64,000 nucleotides of DNA, taken from Collybia mongolica. Its lineage: Eukaryota > Basidiomycota > Agaricomycetes > Agaricales > Clitocybaceae. Below are positions 22,714 through 32,898 of the stretch, one piece after another; positions within the stretch are counted from its first letter, which is position 1; every line of letters starts with the position of its first letter. A program made the position numbers and the translations under genes. The notes under the pieces are model-generated. The model saw nothing but the letters and a program-made list of their open reading frames with translations. It was not told the origin of the DNA and searched no databases. The stretch spans positions 124,001 to 188,000 of the forward strand of contig JAAXNY010000021.1 of assembly GCA_013420905.1 (NCBI GenBank). The letters run 5' to 3'.

Positions 22714-23319
22714 TGGGAATTCTGTATTGGCGCGTCAAGGCGCGAAGTTTGAGGTTATACGCGCCTCCGACTCAACAATTTTTCCCATGTTGGGAGTTTG
22801 GGACGCTGCGGGAGAGCAGAATTTGAGGGCCAAGTACCATCTCCAGGTAGACAATATATATAAAAACTAAGCCAGCAGAGAGAGAGGAGATCCTTACAGA
22901 TATCAGCTCGTCATGACATATAAGTCCCTTCCTTTGGTAGCTCGTGTACTTGGGATCAGTCAGGATGTTGGCAGAGAATTGAGAAGAATTACTTTCGACC
23001 GGAATTTCTCTAGGCTGATCCGGACACCAGTGCTACATTCCCAAAAGAGATTGACTATATTCCCATGTCCCCCTGCGAGTGTTTTGCGGGATTCGAGGAT
23101 GATGCTATTGAAAAGACTTCGGCCCAACATCGGCTGAACATTAATACTATGCACGTGATTCTTGACTCGTAACATGTAACCCAGACACATCAGTAAACTG
23201 GCAAATTAATTTCCGGGTTTCCGCTGGTTTCTGTCGGTTTTCAGGTTTCCGAGAACTTGGAAACCCAGAAACCAGGAAACCTGCACCACCCTACACAAAG
23301 CACCAAACAACCCATGTCA
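22714..23319. other. Region with TATA-like site and short repeat, no firm gene
   Basis: ATATATATAAAAAC near 22852-22866 lies about 50 bp before an unrecognised 74-codon frame starting at 22913 (MTYKSLPLVARVLG). About 23210-23290 consists of imperfect reiterations of GGTTTC and its complement. I recognise no product. Confidence 0.25.
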
Positions 23320-24825
23320 CTATGAGCTACCAATAAATTCATGGGTGTGATGATCAATGAAATGGTTTACAAAGAAGGAATTAAAGCTGTCCAATGCGTC
23401 ATGATGAGAAAAATCATTGGGTACCCTAGTGCTACCGTAAACAGGCAAAAGGTGAGCTCCACGAGCAATGGTCTCAAGAGCAATGACCTGAACAGTAGGC
23501 TCTCCCCTCCGATCACATTCCAACTGTACAGTCCACATTCCAGTATCGGGATCACGCTCATTATCATGCATGAACCAGTTGATCAATGCGCAAGAATGAG
23601 ACTCGTGGTGGTAATGAAATGAAAAGAAGAGAAGAACTCGCCCAACTTCCATTCCTTCCATACCTGGCTGCAAATTGTCCAGGACAATGAAAGCTGTATC
23701 ACGCCATGGATAACCGTGGAAACATGGAGTCGACTGAATTCACTCACAGCGCATACCCCCCACTCCACACAGGTTGCTGGGTGCATAGAATGTGGCAATG
23801 GCGGAATGGTGGACCATGATCTTGCCGTCAAATTGAGGGCACTCATTGATTGCAGTGGGCGGGAGGTCATCTGGATGATTGAGAGTGTGGAGATACTGGT
23901 GAAAGGCAAGGGGGAACTTTGGTTGTGAGATGAATGCCGCAAGCGTCTTGAGGTCCCGCGGATAGCTATATTCTACATGAATTAGATGTCAGTATTTTCG
24001 GGGAGCAACAGTTAACTTATAATACACACGGAATTTGGCCGCCAGTTTTACATCAAACAATGCAGGTGTTGGATCATCTTGTATTGGTCCACCGTCATCT
24101 TCATCCTCATCATTGTTATTGACAGCATCTAAAATGCATGACTTCTCCTGATCTTTTGGAATCTTGATACCGGCCATATAAGATGATGTTGTTCCAGCCA
24201 ACATTCCGTGATCTAGAAATACCCGACGGAGCGCAGCCATTTTATCCATCCATACAAGGGTCCGAAGCATTTGGATGAGCGCTTGAAAATGACTTGATCG
24301 GCGCCAGGGTTCTTTCACTGCTTTGATGTGTTTCGACTCCGTGATGGAAGAGCAAAGGCCATTGGGTGAACCGAAAAGATGGATGGATTTGTAGAAGTGC
24401 TTGAGAGCATGTTGACGAGGCAAAGATATTGAGTCACGGACACCGGCTTCAATGAAAATATTCCAAAGTTTGTGAAATTTATCAATGCTTTCATGAAAGT
24501 GCTCCAGTGCAGGAGCCGTAATGGCATTACGGCGGGCAATGTAGCAGGCATCCATGAATGTTGCTATGCTCTGAACCATAGCAGAAGGTAAGTATCCAGC
24601 TATAGCGGAGAGGAACACCTGTAAATTCCATGAGTCTATTGTAAGAGCCAGAAAACTTGAGAAATACCTTCATTAATGCCTTCGAATCATCACCTGTCCA
24701 CTGATTGTAGTCTCGACCGTCAGGGAATTGTCGAAGCCCAGGAAATGGAGGGACAGCTGAAATCCTACGTAGTCATATATCAGAAGGAGATGAGAAGTTT
24801 CAATGCAATATATGTACCAATGGTC
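23320..24825 (-). pseudogene. Plavaka-type transposase, 3' half
   Basis: The gene continues beyond the LINE. After the remainder of the interrupted intron, exon 24764-24668 reads ISAVPPFPGLRQFPDGRDYN, and exon 24618 downward reads SAIAGYLPSAMVQSIATFMD, HLFGSPNGLCSSITESKHIK and AVKEPWRR. The last exon has MVHHSAIATFYAPSNLCGVG and ends with FFVNHFIDHHTHEF before the stop at 23320. These blocks are diagnostic of Plavaka C termini. A TGA at about 23740-23742 interrupts the last exon where relatives have arginine. Together with the LINE and the missing N terminus this makes the gene non-functional. Confidence 0.75.
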
Positions 24826-25172
24826 TTTTGTATTTTTTTTTTAGGTTCAACATTTTATATACCAACTGTACATAATACATGTGCTGGTCACTACGAGTAG
24901 TAATTGGGAAAGGGAGGAGAGAGGGGCAGGAGACAAAACGCTGCAGGGCTAGGGTGCTCGCCCGACCGGGGTTGGACTAGTGAATGGAGCCAGAGCTCGT
25001 TGTACACAGGCCGGAAGGGCCAATCTACGCCAGGGGGTGGGCCCCCTGCTGCGGCGCTCCGCAGCAGGTGGTGGCTTCAAGTCCACCGATTATCCAGGTT
25101 CGCATGTTCGGGCAGGGAGCACCCTATAGCCGTCACTTAGAACACTGAGTACCTCCCCTAGCCTGTTTAGGA

Positions 25173-28100
25173 CTAGGGAACATCGAACGCGAAAGCATTT
25201 TCGTTCTCTGAGAGGAATTCAACCAGCCACGCATAGCGCAGCTGGCGGCTGGGCTTGTCTTCCCATCCGTGCCGTGGACAGTCGAATAGGACATGTTGTA
25301 CGGTTTCCAAGGGAGCACCGCACCTACAGGAGACAGATTCTTCCTTGAAGAATCGCGATTGGAATGCCCCAATTGGAGCGTGTCCAGTGATGCATCGCAC
25401 CAAGCGGGCAGTCAGAGCATGGCTGTGACCAGTCTTGCGCATCCACGGCCCATTGTTTACATGGGTCGGAGTGAGCGGGGTGTCCTTTTTCACATAGAGC
25501 GTCAGGAAATTGGAGCCAATGTACTTCTTGGATTGGAAGAGAGACTTCCAGCCGTCAAGCATGCATGTAACTGCTTCGTGTTGTGCAAAGTCAGCAGATA
25601 TAACCGGCGCTCCACCTGCCTCAACACGAGTTGAGATGGCGCTGATGTGTGCCAGTTGGTGGTCTTCAATCTCCACACCACTTGTAATATGGTGGAGGTG
25701 AATCTTGTGGATGGCGCGGAGCTGCAGCCAAGGCAGCAGCACATCGCACGCTTTGAGGGCTGATGCTTGACCTGAGTGGTGTGACGCATTGAGGGAATGC
25801 CTGAGGGCGTTGATGGAGTCGGAGAAGATATGGACATCATGGATGTCCTCTAGTCCAATGTCAGCTGCCTGTTGGGTGCCTTCCGCAATCGCTTGCAGCT
25901 CGGCGTCATCAGACATAGATAGGCCGGTAGCAAACCAGTCCTCATATAAATCTCCATCGTGCCAGACGCAGTACACCGCAACTGACTGCATGGGAGGAGG
26001 GGGGGTGGATGCATCAGTGATAATGCAGATGCTCCATGGGGAATGAGAGGCCTCATCGACAGCGCTCTTCAGCGATGTGGTGCGGTCTTTCATGAATTCC
26101 TCGTGGTGATCACTGCCCTTAGGTGGGGGGGTGACAATGTCGTAGACAATGCGACCAGGGAACAGGTCCTTGGGGCGCATGCCTGGTTGGTTGAGTGGGT
26201 GGACAGGGTCCAGATCCAGGGAAGAGAGGCCAAGGTTAGACCAGGCCTCTACGATGGGCGATACTAGTTTACCGAGCCTACGGCTTGGGTTGCGGGCATT
26301 GAGGGTCTCGACAGAGAATTTATGGTTCCCATCGATGAGGTGTCGAAAGGCATGTGAGGCCTGGAGCACACGGGAGCGGACATGACTCCTTTCCACCAGC
26401 TTTCTGACATGGAGGTGGATAGGGGGTATGCCTGTGAGGGTCTTGCCAGCCCCATTTGGGGATGTCTTGAAGGCGCCAGTGATCCAAAGGCATGCTCGTC
26501 TTTGCATCTTCCAGAGGTTATTGAGAGGGCCTGCCATGTGAGCCCCTTTGTACATCCAAAGCCTGCTCCCATATGTAGCGATGGGAAGAACACAGGCTTG
26601 GTATAGCATTCGTTTGTGCTTGGGCCTAAGTCCGCGCACTGAGTTGCCAAGGGAGAGCATAGCCTTTACAGAGGTGAGGGCTTTGTTCGTGTATCGTTTG
26701 ACATGCTCTCTGAATGTGAGGGGACAGTCAAAGAAGAATCCGAGGTAGTGCCAAATGGTGCCAGGGCGGAGGGGGGTGTCCCCAGTATATGGGGCATAGC
26801 CAAGGTTGATGTCAGGGTTGATATCACCGTGTTTTTGAGAGAAGTGGAATCCCTCTGACTTGCTGTGTTCAAGAACCAAACCCATAGCCTGGGTGAGCTT
26901 GAATACGACTTTGTAGGCCCCTTTGAGCTTAACAAGGTTCTGTTCGAATGTGTCTGACTGCACTATAATGGTGCCATCATCCACATAGGAAATTAGTGAA
27001 GCTATGCGGACCCTCCCTTCGAATTCCTTGAGGAGGGGTGCGAGGCATAGGGCAGAGAGGATGGGGGACATGGCGGAGCCCTGTCCCAGACCCACGCTGG
27101 ATGGGAAGAGCGGGGACACTTTGTCGTCCCACGCGTATCTAGTATGACGATCAACGAGGTATGACCTGAAAAACGCAACCACTTCTGGCGCGAATCCCTG
27201 TCTCTCGAGGATGTGTAAGAGGACCTCATGGTTTATGGATGGGAAGAACTGAGCTAGGTCAAAAGCAACGATGCTCGTCTTGAGTTTGGCATGCCATCCT
27301 GAGCGGACAACGTGTGTGAGAAAGCAGCCAGCATCCTCGGTGGAGTTCTGACGGACTCCTCCGAACTGATTGGGGTGAAGTACACCATGTTGAGCAGCTT
27401 CAAACTGCATCCTGGTGGACAACATTTTCTCTAGAAGTTTGCCCAGTGTGTTCAAAAGAACTATTGGGCAAAACGACTTGGGAGTGTCATACAATGGTTT
27501 ACCCGGCTTGGGTATGACCACTGTAATGGATGCTTTAAACTCGGCAGGCCAATGGCCTGACAAGAGGCAAGCGTTTGCAAGCCACAAGAGTAGTTTGCTG
27601 CACAGGTCATCTTGGATGATCTGTTTAAGGTGACACCATGAGATGTGATCCGGCCCAGGGGCGGATCGGTTCGAGGTGCCTGAAAGGGCATCTGACATCT
27701 CAGCAGCAGAGTAGGGGACCCACACCCGCGTTGTGGGTGAGGTCCAAGCGTTGCCCAGCTTGTCAAGGTCAATTGGCCAATCAATAGCTGAGTTGAAGGT
27801 GGAGTGCAATGTGTTCCATAGTGACTCTGTGGTGCTGCATGGCACGCCTTGGTACGAGATAGCCTTGACCAGGGGTGTCTTGCGTGGGCCTACCCAGTCC
27901 ATGAGATCCCATGGTCTGAGGTTAGTATTAGCAATTTTGTCGATGCGTTCGTTAAAGTGCTTTCGTTTCGCTCTATGCGTGGCGGCCTTGAAGGCCTTCC
28001 AGTCCTCTGGGAGATCAGAGCTCATGGCCTCAGACCTTGTCTGGGCGCAGTCCGAGTCCCACCAAGACTTAGACTGGGCGCAAGCCCAGTTAGTCTTAGC

Positions 28101-29027
28101 GTGATGGGACCACGCCGTTTCAAAGCCCTTAGCTATCGCTTGAGCAACTAGTTGAGTTTGTTCCGCTGATGAGACGTCAGGGATTTGGATGAGCCTGAGA
28201 AGTGAACACACTTCCGCGAGGAAAGTGGTCTCTTCTTCGGAGTTGATTTTGATTGACATCTTCCCTTCGGGGAACTCGACCCTAAGGGGGATGTCTAGGA
28301 GTAGAGGAAAGTGATCAGGTTCACCCTTATCACCTATCATCAGGTTGGCTGTGTAACCCCGGAATGCCGGGACAAACACAAGGTCAAGGACTGAGCCGCA
28401 CAGGGCCAAATTATATGGCCGATGTGTGACCTGCCCTGAGGGGGGGGCAATCTGCTCAAGGCTGAGGGCAGCCGCGCACTCCATGAGCCTGTTGGCCATG
28501 GGGTGCTCATGATTGAGGGTAGCATCCCAATGTGCTGAGGGGCAATTAAAATCACCCCCCATATAGCTAACATTGGGGAACTCATCCAGGTGGTCTTCGA
28601 GGAATCGGACTGCTGATCCATTCTCATCTGAGTAGACATTCATCAAATGCACTGGGCCAAGGTGCCCTCGAACAGTGATGAGCATGACGTCGTGGTGGTT
28701 AACGACGTCCGATCGGAGCTTAGGTTTCACCAAGCAGATCGCTTGGTTGACATAGGCCATGACACGTGGCCGATCTTTGGCAGCGTCGAACCCTTTGGGG
28801 AACATGGGAATCCAGTCCGGGTGGATGGGGGGTCCCCTAATGGGGACCCTGTCTTTTTCGGCCAAGGAGGCTGTATACCGTACAGTGGCCCATGGCAGCT
28901 CCTGCAGGAAGAGAATGTCAGTGACGTCCTTGCGGCGTTCTAACAGGTCAACTGTCCAGTGTCGTTTGCACCCGACATTTTGGCAGTAGGTTCTGAGTGT
29001 ATTTACATTACAAGTTGTACTAGACAT
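25173..29027 (-). CDS. LINE ORF2: endonuclease, reverse transcriptase, RNase H
   Basis: The 1284-residue polyprotein starts at ATG 29027 (MSSTTCNVNTLRTYCQNVGC). The N-terminal 220 residues are an APE-type endonuclease (ILFLQELPWATV, YMGGDFNCPSAHWD). The reverse transcriptase follows: SAPGPDHISWCHLKQI, ITVVIPKPGKP, AFDLAQFFPSINHEVLLHIL, GLGQGSAMSPILSALCLAPL and the YVDD box. RNase H is seen in CIITDASTPPPPMQ, ELQAIAEGTQQA and HIFSDSINALRH. A zinc-knuckle-like CRCGAPLETVQHVLFDCPRH closes the protein. It nicks genomic DNA and copies its RNA at the nick. All key motifs are present. Confidence 0.93.
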   Translation of the reverse strand: MSSTTCNVNTLRTYCQNVGCKRHWTVDLLERRKDVTDILFLQELPWATVRYTASLAEKDRVPIRGPPIHPDWIPMFPKGFDAAKDRPRVMAYVNQAICLVKPKLRSDVVNHHDVMLITVRGHLGPVHLMNVYSDENGSAVRFLEDHLDEFPNVSYMGGDFNCPSAHWDATLNHEHPMANRLMECAAALSLEQIAPPSGQVTHRPYNLALCGSVLDLVFVPAFRGYTANLMIGDKGEPDHFPLLLDIPLRVEFPEGKMSIKINSEEETTFLAEVCSLLRLIQIPDVSSAEQTQLVAQAIAKGFETAWSHHAKTNWACAQSKSWWDSDCAQTRSEAMSSDLPEDWKAFKAATHRAKRKHFNERIDKIANTNLRPWDLMDWVGPRKTPLVKAISYQGVPCSTTESLWNTLHSTFNSAIDWPIDLDKLGNAWTSPTTRVWVPYSAAEMSDALSGTSNRSAPGPDHISWCHLKQIIQDDLCSKLLLWLANACLLSGHWPAEFKASITVVIPKPGKPLYDTPKSFCPIVLLNTLGKLLEKMLSTRMQFEAAQHGVLHPNQFGGVRQNSTEDAGCFLTHVVRSGWHAKLKTSIVAFDLAQFFPSINHEVLLHILERQGFAPEVVAFFRSYLVDRHTRYAWDDKVSPLFPSSVGLGQGSAMSPILSALCLAPLLKEFEGRVRIASLISYVDDGTIIVQSDTFEQNLVKLKGAYKVVFKLTQAMGLVLEHSKSEGFHFSQKHGDINPDINLGYAPYTGDTPLRPGTIWHYLGFFFDCPLTFREHVKRYTNKALTSVKAMLSLGNSVRGLRPKHKRMLYQACVLPIATYGSRLWMYKGAHMAGPLNNLWKMQRRACLWITGAFKTSPNGAGKTLTGIPPIHLHVRKLVERSHVRSRVLQASHAFRHLIDGNHKFSVETLNARNPSRRLGKLVSPIVEAWSNLGLSSLDLDPVHPLNQPGMRPKDLFPGRIVYDIVTPPPKGSDHHEEFMKDRTTSLKSAVDEASHSPWSICIITDASTPPPPMQSVAVYCVWHDGDLYEDWFATGLSMSDDAELQAIAEGTQQAADIGLEDIHDVHIFSDSINALRHSLNASHHSGQASALKACDVLLPWLQLRAIHKIHLHHITSGVEIEDHQLAHISAISTRVEAGGAPVISADFAQHEAVTCMLDGWKSLFQSKKYIGSNFLTLYVKKDTPLTPTHVNNGPWMRKTGHSHALTARLVRCITGHAPIGAFQSRFFKEESVSCRCGAPLETVQHVLFDCPRHGWEDKPSRQLRYAWLVEFLSENENAFAFDVP

Positions 29028-29030
29028 TAA

Positions 29031-29744
29031 TCAAGTAACTTTTTGTCGAAATGCTCGAGTACCCTCCCTGTGTCCTTGGAGCCTGTCTCCTGTAACGGTG
29101 GGGAAGGGGGTATTAGCAGAAGGTGCGAAGCGTAAGAGCTTGTCACCTACCTTCTGGGCAGTGTACTTGGCCACTAGCCACTTGGCGTCATAGCGGTGTT
29201 TCCAAAAGGAACACTTCCTGTTGTCAGACTCATGGGCAAGGCCACAGTTGACGCATCGGGAGGCGTGGGGGCACTTATGACCTGCCGGTGTTGCAAGTCT
29301 TGGTGGGGTGGCCTTGGGGGTGGCCTTGCAGCACGCCGCTAGGTTGCGGTGATTGCGGGTGTTGTGAGGTCCGCTGCAATAGGAGCACAGTTGAGCTCTG
29401 AAGGGGCAGACCTCCTTGCAGTGGCCAAACCTCCAGCACTTCATGCAGATAGGGACCCCTATTCGCTTGTCAGCAGGCAGGATGGTCAAAGACTGGGACC
29501 CAAGCATGAAGCTCTTGTTCCAAAGGCTGCGGAGGTGGGTGCCTCCACGAGAATCATAAATGTCGAAGAACACAGTGCATGAATCTGACATTTTGGAGTT
29601 TCTGACCACGCAGGGGAGTACCCCTTGGTACAGATGGATCGCACCTTTCCATTTGCAGGTTTCAAGGATAGTCTTGACCTCCAATGGAGTGATGGGAATG
29701 GGCTTCCTGGTTTCGTCATATGTGACGGTCGTACCAAAGAAGGG
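29031..29744 (-). CDS. LINE ORF1 (Gag-like, zinc knuckles), 5'-truncated
   Basis: The frame is open from the element's truncated 5' end to a TGA at 29031-29033. It has CCHC-type motifs CMKCWRFGHCKEVCPF, CSYCSGPHNTRNHR and CVNCGLAHESDNRKC, as in Gag-like ORF1 proteins that bind LINE RNA. The N terminus was lost on insertion. The TGA is followed by TTA and then the ORF2 ATG in the same reading frame, which bears on how ORF2 is translated. Confidence 0.85.
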   Translation of the reverse strand, partial: PFFGTTVTYDETRKPIPITPLEVKTILETCKWKGAIHLYQGVLPCVVRNSKMSDSCTVFFDIYDSRGGTHLRSLWNKSFMLGSQSLTILPADKRIGVPICMKCWRFGHCKEVCPFRAQLCSYCSGPHNTRNHRNLAACCKATPKATPPRLATPAGHKCPHASRCVNCGLAHESDNRKCSFWKHRYDAKWLVAKYTAQKVGDKLLRFAPSANTPFPTVTGDRLQGHREGTRAFRQKVT

Positions 29745-30860
29745 ATATGTACCAATGGTCAATGTCCTCTATGATATCCAAGGCCGCCACTTTGCCATGA
29801 GTGATATGTAAGTAGTCTGCCACCCAAGTCACCAAATGATCCTTGAAGACACCTTTGATGAGTTGGTGCAGAAGGTCAGGTGCAAGAAGTTTGTGGATGT
29901 CTGCTTGTGGAAACCCATGTGTGAACAGCTGGCAAGTCAAACAGTGTTAGCAAATGATTTGCAGCCAAGAAAGGGAAATACCAACAACGACATCATGCCG
30001 GATTCCAAACTCATCCCATAGAATTCCTGGATCAAACATCCGGATGAGAAAGTCTGTCTTCTCGTGTGAGCGGCAGTGACTCCCCAGGCCATCAAGATTT
30101 GTTGCCAGAGCATCACACCTAGAAACATGCCAGATAGTACAAAAACAGGAGGTCAACACATACTTAGGACACCAATTAGAGACAACCCCAAATAGCCAGA
30201 CTTGTTCAGGATAATCTGCAATATATGGACCAAGGCTAAAGATTGCGCGATGGAAATGACCATCAGGACACTTGATGACCTTTGGCTTCTCCATGTATGG
30301 CTTGAGAGGAGTGAAAACCACCTCCAAACACTTGTGATACAATTGGTGACAGAACTTCTGGAACTCCAGCTTCTTGCATTGTCGTTTACTTGCTGTAGAA
30401 ACAAATCATTAGCCTGTACAACATTGAAGAATACACATTAATACTCTTAGGGATAGGGAGAAATGCGACTGGCATCACTGCATTTCCGTGCCCGCGACGA
30501 GCTGTATTTGTTATGATGCCGGGTGAGACATAAACAGGGTGGTACTCCTGATAACCCGTGGTGACAGAGACGGTCATCTTGTCACTACCTGATACTACCA
30601 GTACGAGCATGGCACCATGTGTAGATACATCTGTCGCAACCTTGTCCTATGTTTATTAAGTAAGTACAGGCCATCGTATCCAAAAAAAATGCTTACTGCT
30701 TCGTGATTTGCCCAAGCAGCTGACATGAGATTTGACAGAATACGATGTCCAAAATAATTGAACTCCTGATATGGAACATAATCACATTGGCCATCAAACT
30801 CAGTTGTGGCTAACTGTTGTTTGAGGATGACCAGCACATCTTGGGTGTTGAGTTCATACT
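29745..30860 (-). pseudogene. Plavaka-type transposase, 5' half (N terminus missing)
   Basis: This belongs to the Plavaka (KDZ/CACTA-related) transposases of basidiomycetes. Exons in order on the minus strand give LVILKQQLATTEFDGQCDYV, then MLVLVVSGSDKMTVSVTTGY with HPVYVSPGIITNTARRGHGN, then CPDGHFHRAIFSLGPYIADY leading to SNWCPKC, then FTHGFPQADIHKLLAPDLLH and DYLHITHGKVAALDIIEDID. Introns are short and GT-AG. The frame cannot be followed above about 30860, where a plus-strand gene begins, so the N terminus is lost. The last exon ends at the splice donor that also formed the LINE target site. The rest of the gene resumes at 24825. Confidence 0.75.
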
Positions 30861-30893
30861 GTACACCCTACCCAAACACCACATTCCATCCTC

Positions 30894-32640
30894 ATGCCTC
30901 CAAAACATGCTGTGAAGAGCTGTAGCGATGGCCCTGATCAACCAGATTCTCCTAGACAAAGGCAAGGTCAGAAGGAAACCCAAGCAGCCCAGCACAACAC
31001 CAAAATGGCTTCCAACAATCCTCCAAAGCTACGATGGGGTCGGAAAGGGACCCAGCCAGCTGAGCAGGACACTGGCACTGACAAATCAGCCAGTGATCCG
31101 ATGAAACCAGAAGAACAAGAGTGATCAAAGCCCTGGCCGAAAGGCCGTCCACACACAAAAACTTCCATCCCCACTGATACCCCCATCAGGAATGATCAGC
31201 AGTCCTCAAATACCAGTCCTGGCACTCGCAAACGGGCTTGGAAAGATGAAGAAACAACCACAGAGGTACCAGAAGATGACTCGACGACACGGAAGCAAGC
31301 CAAGAAGAATACTGACATGTCTGGAGAGGCAAAGAAGTCTTGCAGCCAGAAGCCAAATGAGGTGGCTGCTGTTGGGGATCCTCTACCAAATCGTCTGGGC
31401 CGGAATGTCCATCCTGCCACACCAAAACGGACTCGTTACACAGCAAAAGAAGTTGCCGCTGAGTGCGAAGCACAGAAGCAAGCTATAGAAGAGAAGATAC
31501 AAGAGGGGGAGAGGGCAAAGGAGCTGTTGGCACAGATGAACGTAAATGAGGAACTTGAAGATGAACAGATGCTTACCGAGAATGGACAACAATTATCTGC
31601 AGCAATACACAAGCGAGGAAGAAAATGCCTTGAGGAGAGTGAAGGTGGAGAGGATTTCGACTTCACCACGGTTGACCAGGAGTCCTACTCTAATGATCTG
31701 AGCGATGAACCTGAAACGGGGAAGGGGGTAGGTGATCAAGTGCATCAATGCTATTTCAAATTTGCTGACCAACCAAAATTATTCCCAGAGGAAAAATAAG
31801 AAACCAGCTAAAGGTGCATTGCGCAAGGAGATCCAGAAGAAGGAGAAGACACTACGTAGCAAGCGCGGTGATGGTGGGACAAACTCGACCAAGAGGGTCA
31901 AAACAGCTGACGCACCGTGAGTTGAATCACATGGCGTTTATCTTATCCTGAATCTTATTCCGATTTCCGATCACCTGTAGATTCACCCCCTTCGACTCAG
32001 CCCCGAGGAAATACCAGAATGCAGGTCTTTGTAGCAATCTGAAGCCGAAGAACTCCAAGAAGGCACCTGAAGTTATTGATCCTTTCCAAAGTGGCGGCCT
32101 TGATGATGAAGACGCAATTTCTGTCAGGCCTTCCTTCCCTCGCACTCAAGCACGCAACACCAGTGTGAATACAGAGCGCAATTGGTTGCGCAAGAATGAG
32201 GTTCGTTCAATGCTTTAATGTTTGCATGAAAGTTCTTATCAGTGGCCTAGCTTGTCGAGATGGTTGAAAGCATTGATGAGACCCCAGTCAAGGTGAGCAA
32301 CAATATGTGTTATTGATCTCCAACTTGAATGATGGAATTTCGTTGAATCCCTCTGGACCCAAACAGCCGGAAAAGAAGAAGTCGAAAGTCAAGAACTTGA
32401 AAAATCCACCGGAGGCCAAGTCCGTGCATGCAGAATTTGCAACCGGCGCAGAATTCCTTCGTGATGCTCGCTGGCCAAATGTCCTCATTCCGACACTCAC
32501 ACATGCCCTCTATAACTCATGGGAACCTTTTGTTCACTTTACCTCTGAATCTTCGACATTCCTTGCAACAGTGCAAAATGCTTTCAATCTCTCTTTCACA
32601 AACATTGATTTTGCATTGACATCTGATGACCCCCTCGTTA
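30894..32640 (+). pseudogene. DUF6532-like basidiomycete repeat-family gene, 3'-truncated
   Basis: Plus-strand exons read MPPKHAVKSCSDG, then a charged linker (SPGTRKRAWKDEETTTEVPE), a coiled-coil-like stretch (KEVAAECEAQKQAIEEKIQE) and acidic and lysine-rich segments. From 32360 the start of the conserved domain appears: FLRDARWPNVLIPTLTHALY, EPFVHFTSESSTFLATVQN and ALTSDDPLV. This resembles the abundant DUF6532 family of Agaricomycetes, whose function is unknown. The domain is cut at about 32640 by a LINE fragment, so most of it is missing. Exon borders in the first half are uncertain. Confidence 0.5.
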
Positions 32641-32898
32641 CCCACCTCCACCATATTACAAGTGGTGTGGAGATTGAAGACCACCAACTGGCACACATCA
32701 GCGCCGTCTCAACTCGTGTTGAGGCAGGTGGAGCGCCGGTTATATCTGCTGACTTTGCACGACACGAAGCAGTTACATGCATGCTTGACAGCTGGAAGTC
32801 TCTCTTCCAATCCAAGAAGTACATTGGCTCCAATTTCCTGACGCTCTATGCGAAAAAGGACACCCAGCTCACTCCGACCCATGTAAACAATGGGCCGT
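32641..32898 (+). mobile_element. Fragment of the LINE ORF2 (258 bp)
   Basis: The sequence is about 96% identical to the RNase H-distal part of the LINE at 25440-25700 (reverse complement) and reads HITSGVEIEDHQLAHISAVS in frame with the DUF6532-like exon. It is truncated on the right by the gypsy 5' LTR at 32899; the LINE itself would continue GGATGCGC at that point. Confidence 0.9.

Larger units (their letters stand above)
24826..29744 (-). mobile_element. Non-LTR retrotransposon (LINE, Tad/I-like), 5'-truncated
   Basis: The element is flanked by a 16-bp target duplication, ATATGTACCAATGGTC, at 24810-24825 and 29745-29760. Its 3' end (left side here) is an A-rich tail seen as T10 at 24833-24842. 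It encodes a Gag-like ORF1 without its 5' end and a complete ORF2 with endonuclease, reverse transcriptase and RNase H, the arrangement of fungal Tad1-like LINEs. 5' truncation with a long target duplication is the usual result of target-primed reverse transcription. ORF2 is intact over 1284 codons, so insertion is recent. Confidence 0.92.

Noticed and set aside
25293..29000. Many plus-strand frames of 60-130 codons across the LINE
   Set aside because: All are opposite-strand shadows of the intact ORF2.
31186..31669. Minus-strand frames opposite the DUF6532-like gene
   Set aside because: They are low-complexity serine/cysteine-rich shadows of the plus-strand acidic and lysine-rich exons.
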